Assembly: GCA_029554865.1 (NCBI GenBank)
Contig: JAKPUX010000025.1
Location: forward strand, 18,738-82,737
Source of the DNA: a bacterium
GTDB lineage: Bacteria > Zhuqueibacterota > Zhuqueibacteria > Residuimicrobiales > Residuimicrobiaceae
Reading direction: 5' to 3'
Length of the DNA: 64,000 bases
The translations under genes were made by a program, and so were the position numbers. Of the stretch, positions 9,001 to 16,861 are shown piece by piece. The notes beneath the pieces are model-generated. The model saw only the letters and a list, made by a program, of their open reading frames with translations. It searched no databases and was not told the DNA's origin. Within the stretch, counting starts at the first letter, position 1. Each line of letters starts with the position of its first letter.

Positions 9001-9342
9001 GGAGACCTCATCACGATCGAGAGTGGCGGTCCAGGTCAGGCGCTCAGGAACGCCGCCCTGGGCGGGGATCAAAAAGACTTCGGTGTTGCCGTCATATTGT
9101 CCCGTAAAGGCGATCTGCCGGCCGTCGGGGGAGAAGCGGGCGAACATTTCATAGCCGTCGTGGCTGGTCAGGCGGCGTGCGGTGCCCCCCTGTGCGGAGA
9201 CGGTGTAAAGGTTGCCGGCATAGCTGAAGACAATTTGATCGCCGTGGATGGCGGGGAAGCGGAGCAGAAGAGTGCCCGAGTCCGCAGCGCCGGCGATTGC
9301 GCCCGCTGCGATCAGGAGCAGGAAGAGGAGCATTCGTTTCAT
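6070..9342 (-). CDS. Tricorn-like S41 protease, exported
   Basis: The 1090-residue protein has a signal peptide (MKRMLLFLLLIAAGAIAGA). A large N-terminal part of TolB/PD40-type blades follows, with repeated FSPDG, WSPDG and LTxxxG units in two blocks as in the beta-propellers of tricorn. Next come a helical core domain, a PDZ-like segment (VDAREGDYILAINGQS) and a C-terminal S41 peptidase domain. The catalytic Ser is expected in DEFSASVGD (about 977-979) and the His in GAGHTYVGGG. Archaeal tricorn has Ser directly before that His; here it is Gly. It probably degrades peptides in the periplasm (inferred from the signal peptide). ATG 9342 is chosen because AAGGAA lies eight bases upstream and the signal peptide starts there. 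Confidence 0.9.
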   Translation of the reverse strand: MKRMLLFLLLIAAGAIAGAADSGTLLLRFPAIHGDQIVFSYAGNLYTVSAQGGTARRLTSHDGYEMFARFSPDGRQIAFTGQYDGNTEVFLIPAQGGVPERLTWTATLDRDEVSDRMGPNTIVLGWTPDGKEILFRSRMREFNDFKGQLYLVPAGGGMPEQLPLPRGGFSSFSPDGSRLAYNRIFREFRTWKRYRGGMADDIWIYDRNRKETRNLTNNPASDIFPMWSGDRIYFLSDRDENKRMNLFVCTPEGGETRQLTFFTDYDIKFPSLGDQAIVFEKGGAIYRFDLASGTASAVPVTIAEDLAASRSGLLDVSPFIANFEISPDGQRALFGARGDLFTIPAKYGEIRNLTATPGIHERSSTWSPDGRWIAAISDRSGEDEIWLFSQEGKSAPRQITSSGDVYKYRLSWSPDSRKLLWADKKLRLQYVDIESQKITLVDSARVFEFNDYAWSPNNKWIVYTRNEEEMMPRLYLYSVATATTAAISDGWFDCANPVFSSDDRYLFFVSDRDFNPLYSQIEWNHIYRDMSRIYMLTLAKDTPSPFQPKSDEVQIGGRTTTGSASKSDKKEAKKENSFSIATSRIDLEGLAQRIIGLPVKPANYGSLASVEDKLYYIRRSSRDEKPILLFYDLKELKETELGQIDGYEISADLKKMIVRQGSTYAIIDLPSAKIEIKEKLNLTGMEVNLDRKAEWQQIYNESWRQMRDFFYAPNMHGVDWRAVRDKYAPLLPYVEHRADLSYLIGEMIGELGAGHTYVGGGDLPKPRRIKLGLLGARLSKDPRSGYFRIDRILKGENWQAKTRSPLTEIGVDAREGDYILAINGQSTAEMPNLYAALAGKAGRQVQLTLNSTPNTAGSREVTVVPIDNEAELYYYSWVQANIARVNEATGGQVGYIHIPDMGVNGLNEFVKYYYPQLQKKALIIDDRGNGGGNVSPMIIERLRREIAMFTFARNTVASVDPGGMQWGPKICLIDEFSASVGDLFPYRFRQMKLGKLVGKRTWGGVVGIRGSLPFLDGGSLNKPEFSRFGLDGREWIIEGTGVEPDVWVDNDPALEFNGTDQQLDKAIELILEELKNWQNTVPPVPPYPVR

Positions 9343-9453
9343 GGTATTTCCTTGTCTTGTTCGAGGGGATCCAAAAGCTGAATGGAGAGAAAAGGGGTGG
9401 AGGGCGCAACGCTCCTGGTCGCGAGCCGGCAGCTTGCCGCAGGGCACAATGGA

Positions 9454-9487
9454 AAAGCCCTGCGGCGTGTTAAGGCAGCAGGGCTTT
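9454..9487 (-). terminator. Terminator of the YtxH/DUF948 operon
   Basis: AAAGCCCTGC (9454-9463) pairs with GCAGGGCTTT (9478-9487). Read on the minus strand the stem ends in a short run of four T. It lies 15 bp after the stop of the DUF948 gene. Confidence 0.6.
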
Positions 9488-9502
9488 GACCGCGACGGGA
9501 TC

Positions 9503-9898
9503 TCAAAGAGATCTCTTTCTATGATGGGTGAAGCGGTTGTAGACCACATCGAAGCCGCGCTTGATGCCTTGACCGAGCTGGGAGAGCTTGACTGCGGGCA
9601 GGGCAATCTTGGCGAGCAGGTTTGCCTCAAAGTCCTTCACGTTGCGGGAGATCTGGCGGACGTTATCCACACTCTCCTCAATCATGAAGGTCTGGCGCTG
9701 GACCGATTCAAGGATGCGCGCTGTTTTCTGGGTGATGATCGTGATATCGTGGCTGATTGGTGCGATATGGGGCCGTGCTTCCTCAGTCAGGCGCTGAACC
9801 GATTTGATCAGGCGGATGACGTAAAAGAGCGTCACGATCAAGGCGATCCAGGTCAGGACCATGACGGCGGCGATGACGACCACGCTGTACTCTAGCAT
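9503..9898 (-). CDS. DUF948-like small membrane protein
   Basis: This 131-residue protein has one N-terminal transmembrane segment (about residues 5-28). A long amphipathic, coiled-coil-prone cytoplasmic part follows (ITQKTARILESVQRQ and VDNVRQISRNVKDFE), then a basic tail. That architecture matches the DUF948 family. It is the second gene of an operon with the YtxH-like gene, 27 bp apart; ytxG-ytxH in Bacillus has the same two families together. The role is unknown, perhaps envelope stress. The start ATG 9898 has a GGAG-like site upstream. Confidence 0.7.
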   Translation of the reverse strand: MLEYSVVVIAAVMVLTWIALIVTLFYVIRLIKSVQRLTEEARPHIAPISHDITIITQKTARILESVQRQTFMIEESVDNVRQISRNVKDFEANLLAKIALPAVKLSQLGQGIKRGFDVVYNRFTHHRKRSL

Positions 9899-9925
9899 GA
9901 CAGGGGCACTCCTTCCGCCTTGGGG

Positions 9926-10366
9926 TTATTTCTTGCCAAACTCCTTGCGCGCGGCATCGACCCCTGCGACAACCGCCTTTTCAGCCTTTACTTTTTTTTT
10001 TGCGACCTCTTCCCTGGTGTCGTGAATATAGCCCTTGGCGGATTCGCCCAGCTCTTCAACCTTCTGGTTGGCGGTAGTGAGGAGCTCTTCGGCCTTCATG
10101 CGGGCGGTGGCGAGCTGTTCACTGGCCTCTTCGCGCAGGGCCTGGGCCTTCTCGACCGCTTCGGTGATGATGGCGGAGGCGCGGGAGCGGGCATCGTGAT
10201 AGATGCGTTTGGAGCCCTCGACCGCCTCTTCGCTCTTGCGGACGATATCGCCGCGCAACTCTTTACCTGACTTGGGGGCGAAAAGCAGGGCAGCCAGGGC
10301 GCCCAGGGTTCCGCCGATGAGCAGGCCCTTGAAAAAACTGTCGCGATCGAATCCACTCTCAGCCAT
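9926..10366 (-). CDS. YtxH-like protein
   Basis: The 146-residue product starts with a short polar segment, then a glycine/alanine-rich hydrophobic helix (FFKGLLIGGTLGALAALLFAP) followed by KSGKELR, the hallmark of the YtxH family (PF12732). The remainder is a long, highly charged coiled coil rich in Ala, Glu and Lys, ending KEFGKK. It is probably anchored in the inner membrane with the coil in the cytoplasm. The start ATG 10366 is supported by AGGAGG at eight bases. It is the first gene of the YtxH-DUF948 operon, and a promoter is predicted at 10492-10520. Confidence 0.8.
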   Translation of the reverse strand: MAESGFDRDSFFKGLLIGGTLGALAALLFAPKSGKELRGDIVRKSEEAVEGSKRIYHDARSRASAIITEAVEKAQALREEASEQLATARMKAEELLTTANQKVEELGESAKGYIHDTREEVAKKKVKAEKAVVAGVDAARKEFGKK

Positions 10367-10491
10367 GGTAATTTCCTCCTGATAGAGATGATGAGATAAT
10401 TTTGGCCGCAATATGATATAGACGGTTGGGAATTGCGGGTTGGTTTGTGCGGTCCGGTCTTGATGACCGCTGGATCACACCGGTAATACTA

Positions 10492-10520
10492 CAATTAGCA
10501 AAAATTTATCAAAAAGTCAA
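10492..10520 (-). promoter_or_regulatory. Promoter of the YtxH/DUF948 operon
   Basis: On the minus strand TTGACT (10515-10520) and TAATTG (10492-10497) are separated by 17 bp. The predicted leader to ATG 10366 is about 120 nt. Confidence 0.5.
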
Positions 10521-10698
10521 GGCCCATTTTTGGTCTGATCGACCCCCGAAAGCTGGCTCCCACCGGACCCCTGGCGCCGCGGACTCTCATTCCGGGGGCT
10601 ATCATACCATTTTTGAGCGGACAGGCTCTTACTATAACCAGCCTGGCCGGTATTAGATTCCACAAGGGGAGGGATTGGCCGTGCAACAGGTAAAAAAC

Positions 10699-10727
10699 TT
10701 GCTTTTCTCCCCTGCGCGGGATATATT
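10699..10727 (+). promoter_or_regulatory. Promoter of the tex operon
   Basis: TTGCTT (10699-10704) and TATATT (10722-10727) are separated by 17 bp and followed by TAC. The start is predicted near 10734, about 40 nt before tex. Confidence 0.6.
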
Positions 10728-10772
10728 TACACACTATCCAACAAATCCCGAACCAACATCAGGAATACCGGC

Positions 10773-12938
10773 GTGCAAGAGCAGCAGATGTACACCGCCA
10801 TTGCGGAAGAGTTGAACCTGGGCTGGAGCCAGGTCAAGAGCACAATAGAGTTGCTGGATGCGGACAATACCGTCCCCTTCATAGCGCGTTATCGCAAGGA
10901 GGCGACGGGGAGTCTGGATGAGGAGCAGATACGCGCCATCCAGGAGCGGATCAGGTATTTGCGCAATCTTGAGGAGCGGCGCCAGGCCATCCTCAAGAGC
11001 ATCGAGGAGCAGGGCAAGCTGACGCCCGAGCTGGAGGCGGCCCTGCAGGCGGCCGACAGACTGCAGACCCTGGAGGACCTTTATCTGCCCTACAAGCCGA
11101 AGCGGCGCACCCGGGCGACGATGGCGCGAGAGAAGGGGCTGGAGCCGCTGGCGCAGCTCATTCTCGCCCAGGAGATTCTCAGCGGGGAGCCCCTCGAGTA
11201 TGCCCAGTCCTTTGTGGATCCTGAAAAGGGAGTGGAGGATGCGGAGGCGGCCCTGGCGGGGGCGCGCGATATCTGCGCGGAAACCATTTCCGATGATGCC
11301 CGGGTCCGGCAAACGGTGCGCGAGCGCACCCTGGCGCGGGGATTTCTCACCTCGGAGGCCAGGGATCCCGACAACTGCAAGGAGTACGAGATCTACAAGC
11401 AGTTCTCCGAACCGGTCAAGACCATACCGCCCCACCGCATCCTGGCCATCAACCGGGGCGAGCGGGAGAACTTTTTGCGCGCGGCCATCGAGGCGCCGGA
11501 GGCGGAGCTGGTGCTGGAGATCGAAAAACTCTATGTCACCCAGCCGCGCAGCATCTTCACCGGCGAGCTGAAGAAAGCCGCCGCCGATGCCTATCATCGC
11601 CTCATCGCCCCGGCGATCGAACGGGAGATTCGCAACCAGCTCACGGAGCGGGCGGATGAACATGCTATCCGCATCTTCGCCCAGAATCTGCGCGCGCTTC
11701 TGATGCAGCCCCCCCTGCGCGGCAAGGTCATTCTCGGCATCGATCCCGGTTTTCGCACCGGCTGCAAGATCGCCGCCATCGACCGGACGGGCAAATACCT
11801 CGAGGGCGGCACCATCTATCCCCATGAACCGCAGCGGCGCTGGCGGGAGGCGGTGGAGACCATCAGCGAATTCATTGCGGACTATCAGATTGACATCATC
11901 GCTATTGGCAACGGCACTGCCAGCCGGGAGACCGAAAAGCTGGCCGCCGAGGTGATCGCCGAATGCGGCCGGCCGGTTCAGTATGTCATCGTCAGCGAGG
12001 CCGGGGCCTCGGTCTATTCCGCCTCGCCGGTAGCGCGAAAGGAGTTTCCGGATCTGGAGGCCTCGCTGCGCGGCAACATCTCCATCGCCCGCCGTCTTCT
12101 TGATCCGCTTTCCGAGCTGGTCAAGATCGATCCCAAGTCGATCGGCGTCGGGCTTTATCAGCACGATGTCGATCAGATCCATCTGGCCGAATCCCTCGAC
12201 CAGGTGGTGGAGTCGTGCGTCAACAGTGTGGGGGTCGATTTGAATACCGCCTCGGTTTCTCTGCTGCAATATGTCTCCGGTGTCAACGGCAGGGTGGCGG
12301 AGAATATCGTCCGCTGCCGCGAGGAGAGGGGAAAATTCACAACCCGCGAGGAACTCAAGGCGGTCAAGGGGCTGGGCGAGAATGCCTTTGTGCAGGCGGC
12401 GGGTTTTCTGCGCCTTCCCGAGAGCGAGCGCTTTTTCGACCGGACGGCGGTTCATCCCGAATCCTACGCGGCTGCGGAGCGGCTGCTGCAGGAACTCGGC
12501 CTCGCTGTGGCGCAGGTGCAGGAGAACGGTCGGCTGGTGAGCCAGCGGCTCAAGCAGAGCGGGCGCACCCTGACCGAGCTGGCCGGGGTGTGCGGCTGCG
12601 GCGCCGAGACCCTGCAGGATATCATCGCCAGCCTGGAAAAACCCAACCGCGACCCACGTGATGAAATGCCCAAGCCGATCTTGCGCAGCGATGTGCTCAC
12701 CATCGAGGACTTGAGCGAGGGGATGGTGCTCAAGGGAACCGTGCGCAATGTTGTCGATTTTGGAGCCTTTGTCGACATCGGAGTCAAGGAGGACGGCCTT
12801 GTCCATCTCAGCCGCATGGCGAAAAAGTTCGTCAAGCATCCCCTGGATATCGTCAAGGTCGGGGATGTGATCGAGGTCAAGGTGATCACCATCGACCGGG
12901 AGCGCCATCGCATCGGTCTGAGCATGGTGCTGGATTGA
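10773..12938 (+). CDS. tex: Tex transcription accessory protein (S1 RNA-binding)
   Basis: This 721-residue nucleic-acid-binding protein is thought to act on transcription complexes. The domain order is that of Tex: an N-terminal helical region with the VPFIARYRKEATGSLDEEQ signature (about 31-49), a YqgF/RNase H-like domain around ILGIDPGFRTGCKIA (about 322-336), helix-hairpin-helix repeats (GVDLNTAS, VKGLGENAF) and a C-terminal S1 domain (GMVLKGTVRNVVDFGAFVD onward, about 650-720). The length is close to the family norm of about 720-780. A GTG at 10773 is chosen with AGGA eight bases upstream; ATG 10788 is an alternative. It is the first gene of an overlapping trio: its TGA overlaps the next ATG by one base. 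Confidence 0.95.
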   Translation: MQEQQMYTAIAEELNLGWSQVKSTIELLDADNTVPFIARYRKEATGSLDEEQIRAIQERIRYLRNLEERRQAILKSIEEQGKLTPELEAALQAADRLQTLEDLYLPYKPKRRTRATMAREKGLEPLAQLILAQEILSGEPLEYAQSFVDPEKGVEDAEAALAGARDICAETISDDARVRQTVRERTLARGFLTSEARDPDNCKEYEIYKQFSEPVKTIPPHRILAINRGERENFLRAAIEAPEAELVLEIEKLYVTQPRSIFTGELKKAAADAYHRLIAPAIEREIRNQLTERADEHAIRIFAQNLRALLMQPPLRGKVILGIDPGFRTGCKIAAIDRTGKYLEGGTIYPHEPQRRWREAVETISEFIADYQIDIIAIGNGTASRETEKLAAEVIAECGRPVQYVIVSEAGASVYSASPVARKEFPDLEASLRGNISIARRLLDPLSELVKIDPKSIGVGLYQHDVDQIHLAESLDQVVESCVNSVGVDLNTASVSLLQYVSGVNGRVAENIVRCREERGKFTTREELKAVKGLGENAFVQAAGFLRLPESERFFDRTAVHPESYAAAERLLQELGLAVAQVQENGRLVSQRLKQSGRTLTELAGVCGCGAETLQDIIASLEKPNRDPRDEMPKPILRSDVLTIEDLSEGMVLKGTVRNVVDFGAFVDIGVKEDGLVHLSRMAKKFVKHPLDIVKVGDVIEVKVITIDRERHRIGLSMVLD

Positions 12939-14104
12939 TGACGGCCGCAGGGGTAAAAGAGAAAGCCGGAGCGCTGCGGGTCTGTATTTTCACCAGTGTA
13001 CACCGCCCCTATGATGTGCGGGTATTTCATCGTCAGGCGCGCAGCCTGACCGAGGCGGGCCATGAGGTCACCCTGCTGGTCCACGCCCCGTTCGCCCGTG
13101 AACGGCGTGACGGAGTGGAGGTCATCGGCTTGAAGCCGCCTTCCGGCCGGCTGATGCGGCTTTGCTCTTCCTGGCGTTTTTTGCGCGCTGCTCTGAGCCA
13201 GCATGCGGAGGTCTACCATTTCCACGATCTGGAGCTGCTGCCGGCCGGACTGCTGCTCAGGATCTGGAGCCGCAGGGCCGTCATTTACGATTGTCATGAG
13301 AACTATCCAGAGGCGATCCTTGAGCGCGCCTGGCTGCCCGCATGGCTGAAGCCTGTGCTCTCGCGCCTGGTGGGCTGGTTTGAACCGGCTCTGGCCCGCC
13401 ATCTGGATGCGGTGATCTGCGTGGTCCCCGATCAGGAGGCGCGGCTGCGGCGACGCGGCTGCCGCACGGTTATGGTGCGCAACTTTCCGCGGCTTGAGAT
13501 CTTTCAAAGGCCTGTCCGGACAGCCCGGCAGGAGGAGATCATTTATCTCGGGGGACTGAGCATTGCGCGCGGGGCGCGGATGATGGTCGATATCATGGCC
13601 GGGCTGAAGACGAGCCATCCCGGACTCCGGTTGATCTGCCTCGGTCCCTTCAACGAAGCGCACGTGCGGGCAGAGGTTGTGGAATATGCCCGGGCGCAAA
13701 GGGTCGATGATATCATTACTTACATACCCCTTGTGCCGCACGAAGAGGTGGCGGATCATCTCCACCGCGCCCGGGTCGGACTGGTGCCCTGGCAGCCCCA
13801 TCCCCAGCTGCTGAAGCTCTGTTATCCCAATAAGGTCTTCGAGTACATGGCCTGCGGCCTGCCGATTGTGGCCAGTGATCTGCCCGGGCTGCGCGAACTT
13901 ATCACCCCGGCGAGCTGCGGCTGCCTGGTTGCGGCCGAAGATGTGGAAGCCCATATTGCGGCGATCCGGCAGCTGCTGGACGACCCCGGTGCGGCGGAGG
14001 CAATGGGGCTGGCCGGCATGGCCTATGCCCGCGGCCATTACAGCTGGGAGGCGGAACGCAAGAGCCTGCTCAGGCTCTACGAGGAGCTGGGGGCGCGGCG
14101 ATGA
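12938..14104 (+). CDS. Glycosyltransferase, GT4 family
   Basis: This 388-residue enzyme probably transfers a sugar from a nucleotide donor during surface polysaccharide assembly. It has a GT-B fold pattern. The N-terminal acceptor domain starts RVCIFTSVHRPYDVRVFHRQ. The C-terminal donor domain has the GT4 retaining signature: PNKVFEYMACGLPIVASDLPG, with the two glutamates of the E-x7-E motif at KVFEYMACGLP and LRELI. No signal peptide is present. It overlaps tex by one base (TGATG) and the WbqC-like gene by four bases (ATGA), so the three are translationally coupled. Donor and acceptor cannot be predicted. Coupling with tex may only reflect chromosomal packing. Confidence 0.85.
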   Translation: MTAAGVKEKAGALRVCIFTSVHRPYDVRVFHRQARSLTEAGHEVTLLVHAPFARERRDGVEVIGLKPPSGRLMRLCSSWRFLRAALSQHAEVYHFHDLELLPAGLLLRIWSRRAVIYDCHENYPEAILERAWLPAWLKPVLSRLVGWFEPALARHLDAVICVVPDQEARLRRRGCRTVMVRNFPRLEIFQRPVRTARQEEIIYLGGLSIARGARMMVDIMAGLKTSHPGLRLICLGPFNEAHVRAEVVEYARAQRVDDIITYIPLVPHEEVADHLHRARVGLVPWQPHPQLLKLCYPNKVFEYMACGLPIVASDLPGLRELITPASCGCLVAAEDVEAHIAAIRQLLDDPGAAEAMGLAGMAYARGHYSWEAERKSLLRLYEELGARR

Positions 14105-14805
14105 TCCTGGCGGCAGCGCCCCCAGCTTATTTCCCGCCGCCGGCGGCCTGCGCCAAGCTGGCGGCCGCCGATGTGGTGGTTTGCGCCGAAAGCTTTCGCT
14201 TCAGCCGCAAGGAGGGCACCCACCGGACGGCGATCAGGTCCATGACCGGCCGGCGCTGGCTTTCGGTGCCGGTGGTCGGCAGCGGGCGGCCCGGGACCCA
14301 TATCAGCGATCTCGCCATCGACTTCAATCAGCCCTGGGCGGATGAACATTGGCGGGTTCTGGAGTACAACTATCATAACGCCGCCTATTTCTACTACTAT
14401 GCCGAGGCGGTGGAGAGGATCATCCGCGGTGCCGGGCAGTCTTTGGTCGGGCTGCTGGCCGATGCCGGCCAATTTGTCCGGGGCAGCCTCGCTCTGAGGG
14501 CCCGGGTGATTTCCAGCAGTCTTCTTCCGGAGGTGGCGGAGCGCACCGGGCGACTTCTGGCCTGGGCGGAGGCCTGCGGATGCGATCGCTATCTGATCCA
14601 TCCCGGTGAAGCCGGCCTGCTGGATCTGCCGCGGCTCGAGGCGGCAGGCATCGGCCTGGACCGAATTGAATTCACCGAGGCGCCCTATCATCAGCAGGGT
14701 CCGGGCTTTCTGCCCGGGCTCTCGCTTCTTGATCTTCTTTTCAATGAAGGCCCGGCGGCTGCTGGCTACCTGCAGGCCAACATCAGGATTGTGCCGGCTG
14801 ATTGA
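14101..14805 (+). CDS. WbqC-like family protein
   Basis: This 234-residue protein matches the WbqC family (PF08889): an N-terminal PPAYFPPPAACAKLAAADVVV segment, FRFSRKEGTHRTAIRS, a WLSVPV strand and repeated aromatic residues (EYNYHNAAYFYYYAE). Members occur in O-antigen and glycan loci and resemble enzymes of amino-sugar or amino-acid side-chain addition, but no activity is firmly established. It overlaps the glycosyltransferase gene by ATGA, which supports a joint role in surface glycan modification. Confidence 0.8.
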   Translation: MILAAAPPAYFPPPAACAKLAAADVVVCAESFRFSRKEGTHRTAIRSMTGRRWLSVPVVGSGRPGTHISDLAIDFNQPWADEHWRVLEYNYHNAAYFYYYAEAVERIIRGAGQSLVGLLADAGQFVRGSLALRARVISSSLLPEVAERTGRLLAWAEACGCDRYLIHPGEAGLLDLPRLEAAGIGLDRIEFTEAPYHQQGPGFLPGLSLLDLLFNEGPAAAGYLQANIRIVPAD

Positions 14806-14865
14806 GCGGCCGCAATTTTATCATAGAGTGATATTGATCCGGCTATATAAATCGAGGGAGGATCT

Positions 14866-16122
14866 ATGTCCAAAGCGAAGCAGATGGCAAAGCTGGTTGG
14901 AGTGATCGATGGCGGGAGGGAAGAGGTCATCAACTTGCAGCGCAGCCTGGTGGCCATTCCCGCCCTGGCGCCCGAGAGCGGGGGGGACGGTGAGAAGGCA
15001 AAGGCCGATTTCATGCGCAGCTGGCTGGAGAAAGCGGAATTCGATGAGCTGATCGAGCTAAACGCCCCGGATCCGCGGGTACCGTGCGGCTATCGTCCAA
15101 ACATGCTGTGCCGGCTCCTCGGGGAGGAGCGCAGCCGCACGGTCTGGGTGCTGGCGCATCTGGATGTGGTGCCGGCCGGGGATCTGAAAAAGTGGAAGAG
15201 CAAGCCTTTCGAACTGAAGCTGGAAGGGGATGAGCTTTTTGGGCGCGGGACGGAGGACAACCATCAGGGATTGATCTCCGGCCTGCTGGCGGTGAAGGCC
15301 TTTAAAACGGCCGGGATCCAGCCCCCTTGCAATCTCGGCCTGGCCCTGGTCGCCGACGAGGAGACCTCGAGCCGCTACGGCCTGGACTATCTGATGACGC
15401 ATCACGCCGACCAGTTCGGCGCGGATGATCTGGTGCTGGTCCCGGATGCCGGGGATGAGGCCGGTACGCTTATCGAAATCGCGGAGAAGAGCATCCTCTG
15501 GCTCAAGGTGACCGTCGTCGGCAAACAATGTCATGGTTCAACCCCGGAGCTGGGCAACAACGCCGCTCGCGCGGCGGCCCACCTGGTGGTCAGGATGGAT
15601 GGTCTGGAAGGGATCTTTGACGCGCGCAATCCCCTCTTTGAACCCCCCATCAGCACCTTCGAGCCGACCAAGCATGAGGCCAATGTGCCCAACGTCAACA
15701 CTGTGCCGGGCAAGGAGGTCTTTTATTTTGACTGCCGGGTCTTGCCGGAGTACCCCCTGGAGGAGGTGGAGAAAAAAATCCGGGGGATGGTGAAGGAGGT
15801 GCGTGATCGTTTCGGGGTGAAGATCAGGCTCGAGTTTGCACAGCGCGCCGAGGCGGCGCCGCCCACGCCGGAAAGCGCTCCGGTGGTCGTGGCTCTGAAG
15901 AGGGCGATCCGGGAGATCAAAGGGGTTGAGCCGCGCTGCGTGGGCATAGGCGGCGGCACGGTGGCGGCCATTTTTCGCCGCGCCGGCATCCCCGCTGCAG
16001 TCTGGTCTAGCCTTATGGATACCGCACACCAGCCAAACGAATCCTCCAGGATATCCGACACCCTGGGGGATGCCAGGGTGATGGCGCATGTGATGCTCCA
16101 CGCCCTGGAGGCCGGGAAATGA
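14866..16122 (+). CDS. M20 family metallopeptidase (dipeptidase or deacylase)
   Basis: This 418-residue cytoplasmic zinc enzyme hydrolyses an amide bond in a peptide or acylated amino acid. The M20 metal ligands are visible: His and Asp in LAHLDVVPAG (about 94-103), Asp in GRGTEDNHQG (about 127-136), Glu-Glu in VADEETSSRYG (about 162-172), Asp in VPDAGD (about 191) and His in DTAHQPNE (about 384). An internal dimerisation domain lies between the catalytic halves. Sequence databases name relatives variously as succinyl-diaminopimelate desuccinylase or Xaa-His dipeptidase, so the substrate stays open. The start has a strong GGGAGGA site, with 60 bp between it and the preceding gene. It is followed by a bidirectional terminator. 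Confidence 0.85.
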   Translation: MSKAKQMAKLVGVIDGGREEVINLQRSLVAIPALAPESGGDGEKAKADFMRSWLEKAEFDELIELNAPDPRVPCGYRPNMLCRLLGEERSRTVWVLAHLDVVPAGDLKKWKSKPFELKLEGDELFGRGTEDNHQGLISGLLAVKAFKTAGIQPPCNLGLALVADEETSSRYGLDYLMTHHADQFGADDLVLVPDAGDEAGTLIEIAEKSILWLKVTVVGKQCHGSTPELGNNAARAAAHLVVRMDGLEGIFDARNPLFEPPISTFEPTKHEANVPNVNTVPGKEVFYFDCRVLPEYPLEEVEKKIRGMVKEVRDRFGVKIRLEFAQRAEAAPPTPESAPVVVALKRAIREIKGVEPRCVGIGGGTVAAIFRRAGIPAAVWSSLMDTAHQPNESSRISDTLGDARVMAHVMLHALEAGK

Positions 16123-16157
16123 AAAAGGCCCGCCGGAACAATCCGGCGGGCCTTTTT
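16122..16157. terminator. Bidirectional terminator between M20 peptidase and DedA genes
   Basis: AAAAAGGCCCGCCGGA (16122-16137) and TCCGGCGGGCCTTTTT (16142-16157) form a 16-bp stem with a 4-nt loop. It has T runs on both strands and sits between convergent genes. Confidence 0.92.
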
Positions 16158-16169
16158 AAATGGCGGTGA

Positions 16170-16790
16170 TCAGGAGTGCGGTTCTCTGCGGCGTTTGAGG
16201 CGGGAGTGGATGAACCATCCCACCAGGGCGGCAAGCAGGAGCAGCACGACGATATCGACCTGGTGCGAATATTTTTGCACAATAGTCCAGTTTTCGCGCA
16301 GCTTGATGCCCAGAAAGAGGAGAAAGCTGTTCCAGAGGGTGGCCCCGATCAGGGTCGCCGTCAGGAAGGGGAAGAGGCGCATTTTGCCCATGCCCGCCGG
16401 GATGGAGATGAAGTGGCGGATAACGGGGATGAAGCGGCTGAAAAAGAGGGTGAGGGTGCCGCTGCGTTTGGCGAAAAATTTTTCAGTGAGCTCAAGGTCG
16501 TGGCGGTCGAGGAGGAGGTATTTGCCGACCTTGAGCACCACGGGTTTACCTCCGTAATAGCCCATATAGTAGGAGATGAGCGAGCCGATGATGGAGCCCG
16601 CCGTGGTGGTCAGAATGGAGAGGGAGAGGTTCCATTTACCGTCGGCGACGAGGAATCCGACGAAGGGCATGACGGCCTCGCTGGGGACAGGCGCCACCAT
16701 GCTTTCGAGCATCATGAGCAGGGCGGCGCTCCAGTAGCCGCCCGCGTCAAGCAGTTTAATGGCCAGTTCGGAAATATACTCTGTGATCAT
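16170..16790 (-). CDS. DedA family inner-membrane protein
   Basis: This 206-residue integral membrane protein of the DedA/SNARE-associated superfamily includes members implicated in lipid-carrier flipping and membrane homeostasis. Diagnostic stretches are LESMVAPVPSEAVMPFVGF near the N terminus, the glycine-rich GSIIGSLISYYMGYYGG and FFSRFIPVIRHFISIPAGMGKM with its conserved F-x-R-x-x-P-x-x-R pattern. Several hydrophobic helices and a basic C terminus (SRLKRRREPHS) are visible. ATG 16790 with GGAG eight bases upstream is preferred to an upstream TTG at 16823. The gene is 71 bp downstream of the SPL-like gene and may share its transcript. Confidence 0.9.
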   Translation of the reverse strand: MITEYISELAIKLLDAGGYWSAALLMMLESMVAPVPSEAVMPFVGFLVADGKWNLSLSILTTTAGSIIGSLISYYMGYYGGKPVVLKVGKYLLLDRHDLELTEKFFAKRSGTLTLFFSRFIPVIRHFISIPAGMGKMRLFPFLTATLIGATLWNSFLLFLGIKLRENWTIVQKYSHQVDIVVLLLLAALVGWFIHSRLKRRREPHS

Positions 16791-16861
16791 TGGGTTTCTC
16801 CGGTTCAGGGGATCGATTTTCAATTAGTACGGACAATGGAGATGATCTGCGCATTTTTATC

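Larger units (their letters stand above)
10367..10772. other. Divergent regulatory interval between ytxH-like gene and tex
   Basis: No convincing gene is present in these 406 bp. The interval holds two divergent promoters (10492-10520 on the minus strand, 10699-10727 on the plus strand). Between them lies about 180 bp of moderately GC-rich sequence with no clear repeat or open frame. Confidence 0.6.

Noticed and set aside
9343..9630. Upstream extension of the tricorn-like reading frame into the DUF948 gene
   Set aside because: The extension has no protein-like sequence, and the signal peptide with a good ribosome site starts at 9342.
10734..12908. Long open frame antisense to tex
   Set aside because: It is explained by the codon bias of a GC-rich gene on the other strand; it has no domain match, ribosome site or promoter. 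The same holds for antisense frames over the glycosyltransferase, dnaX, alaS, rnr, the mutase and the subtilase.
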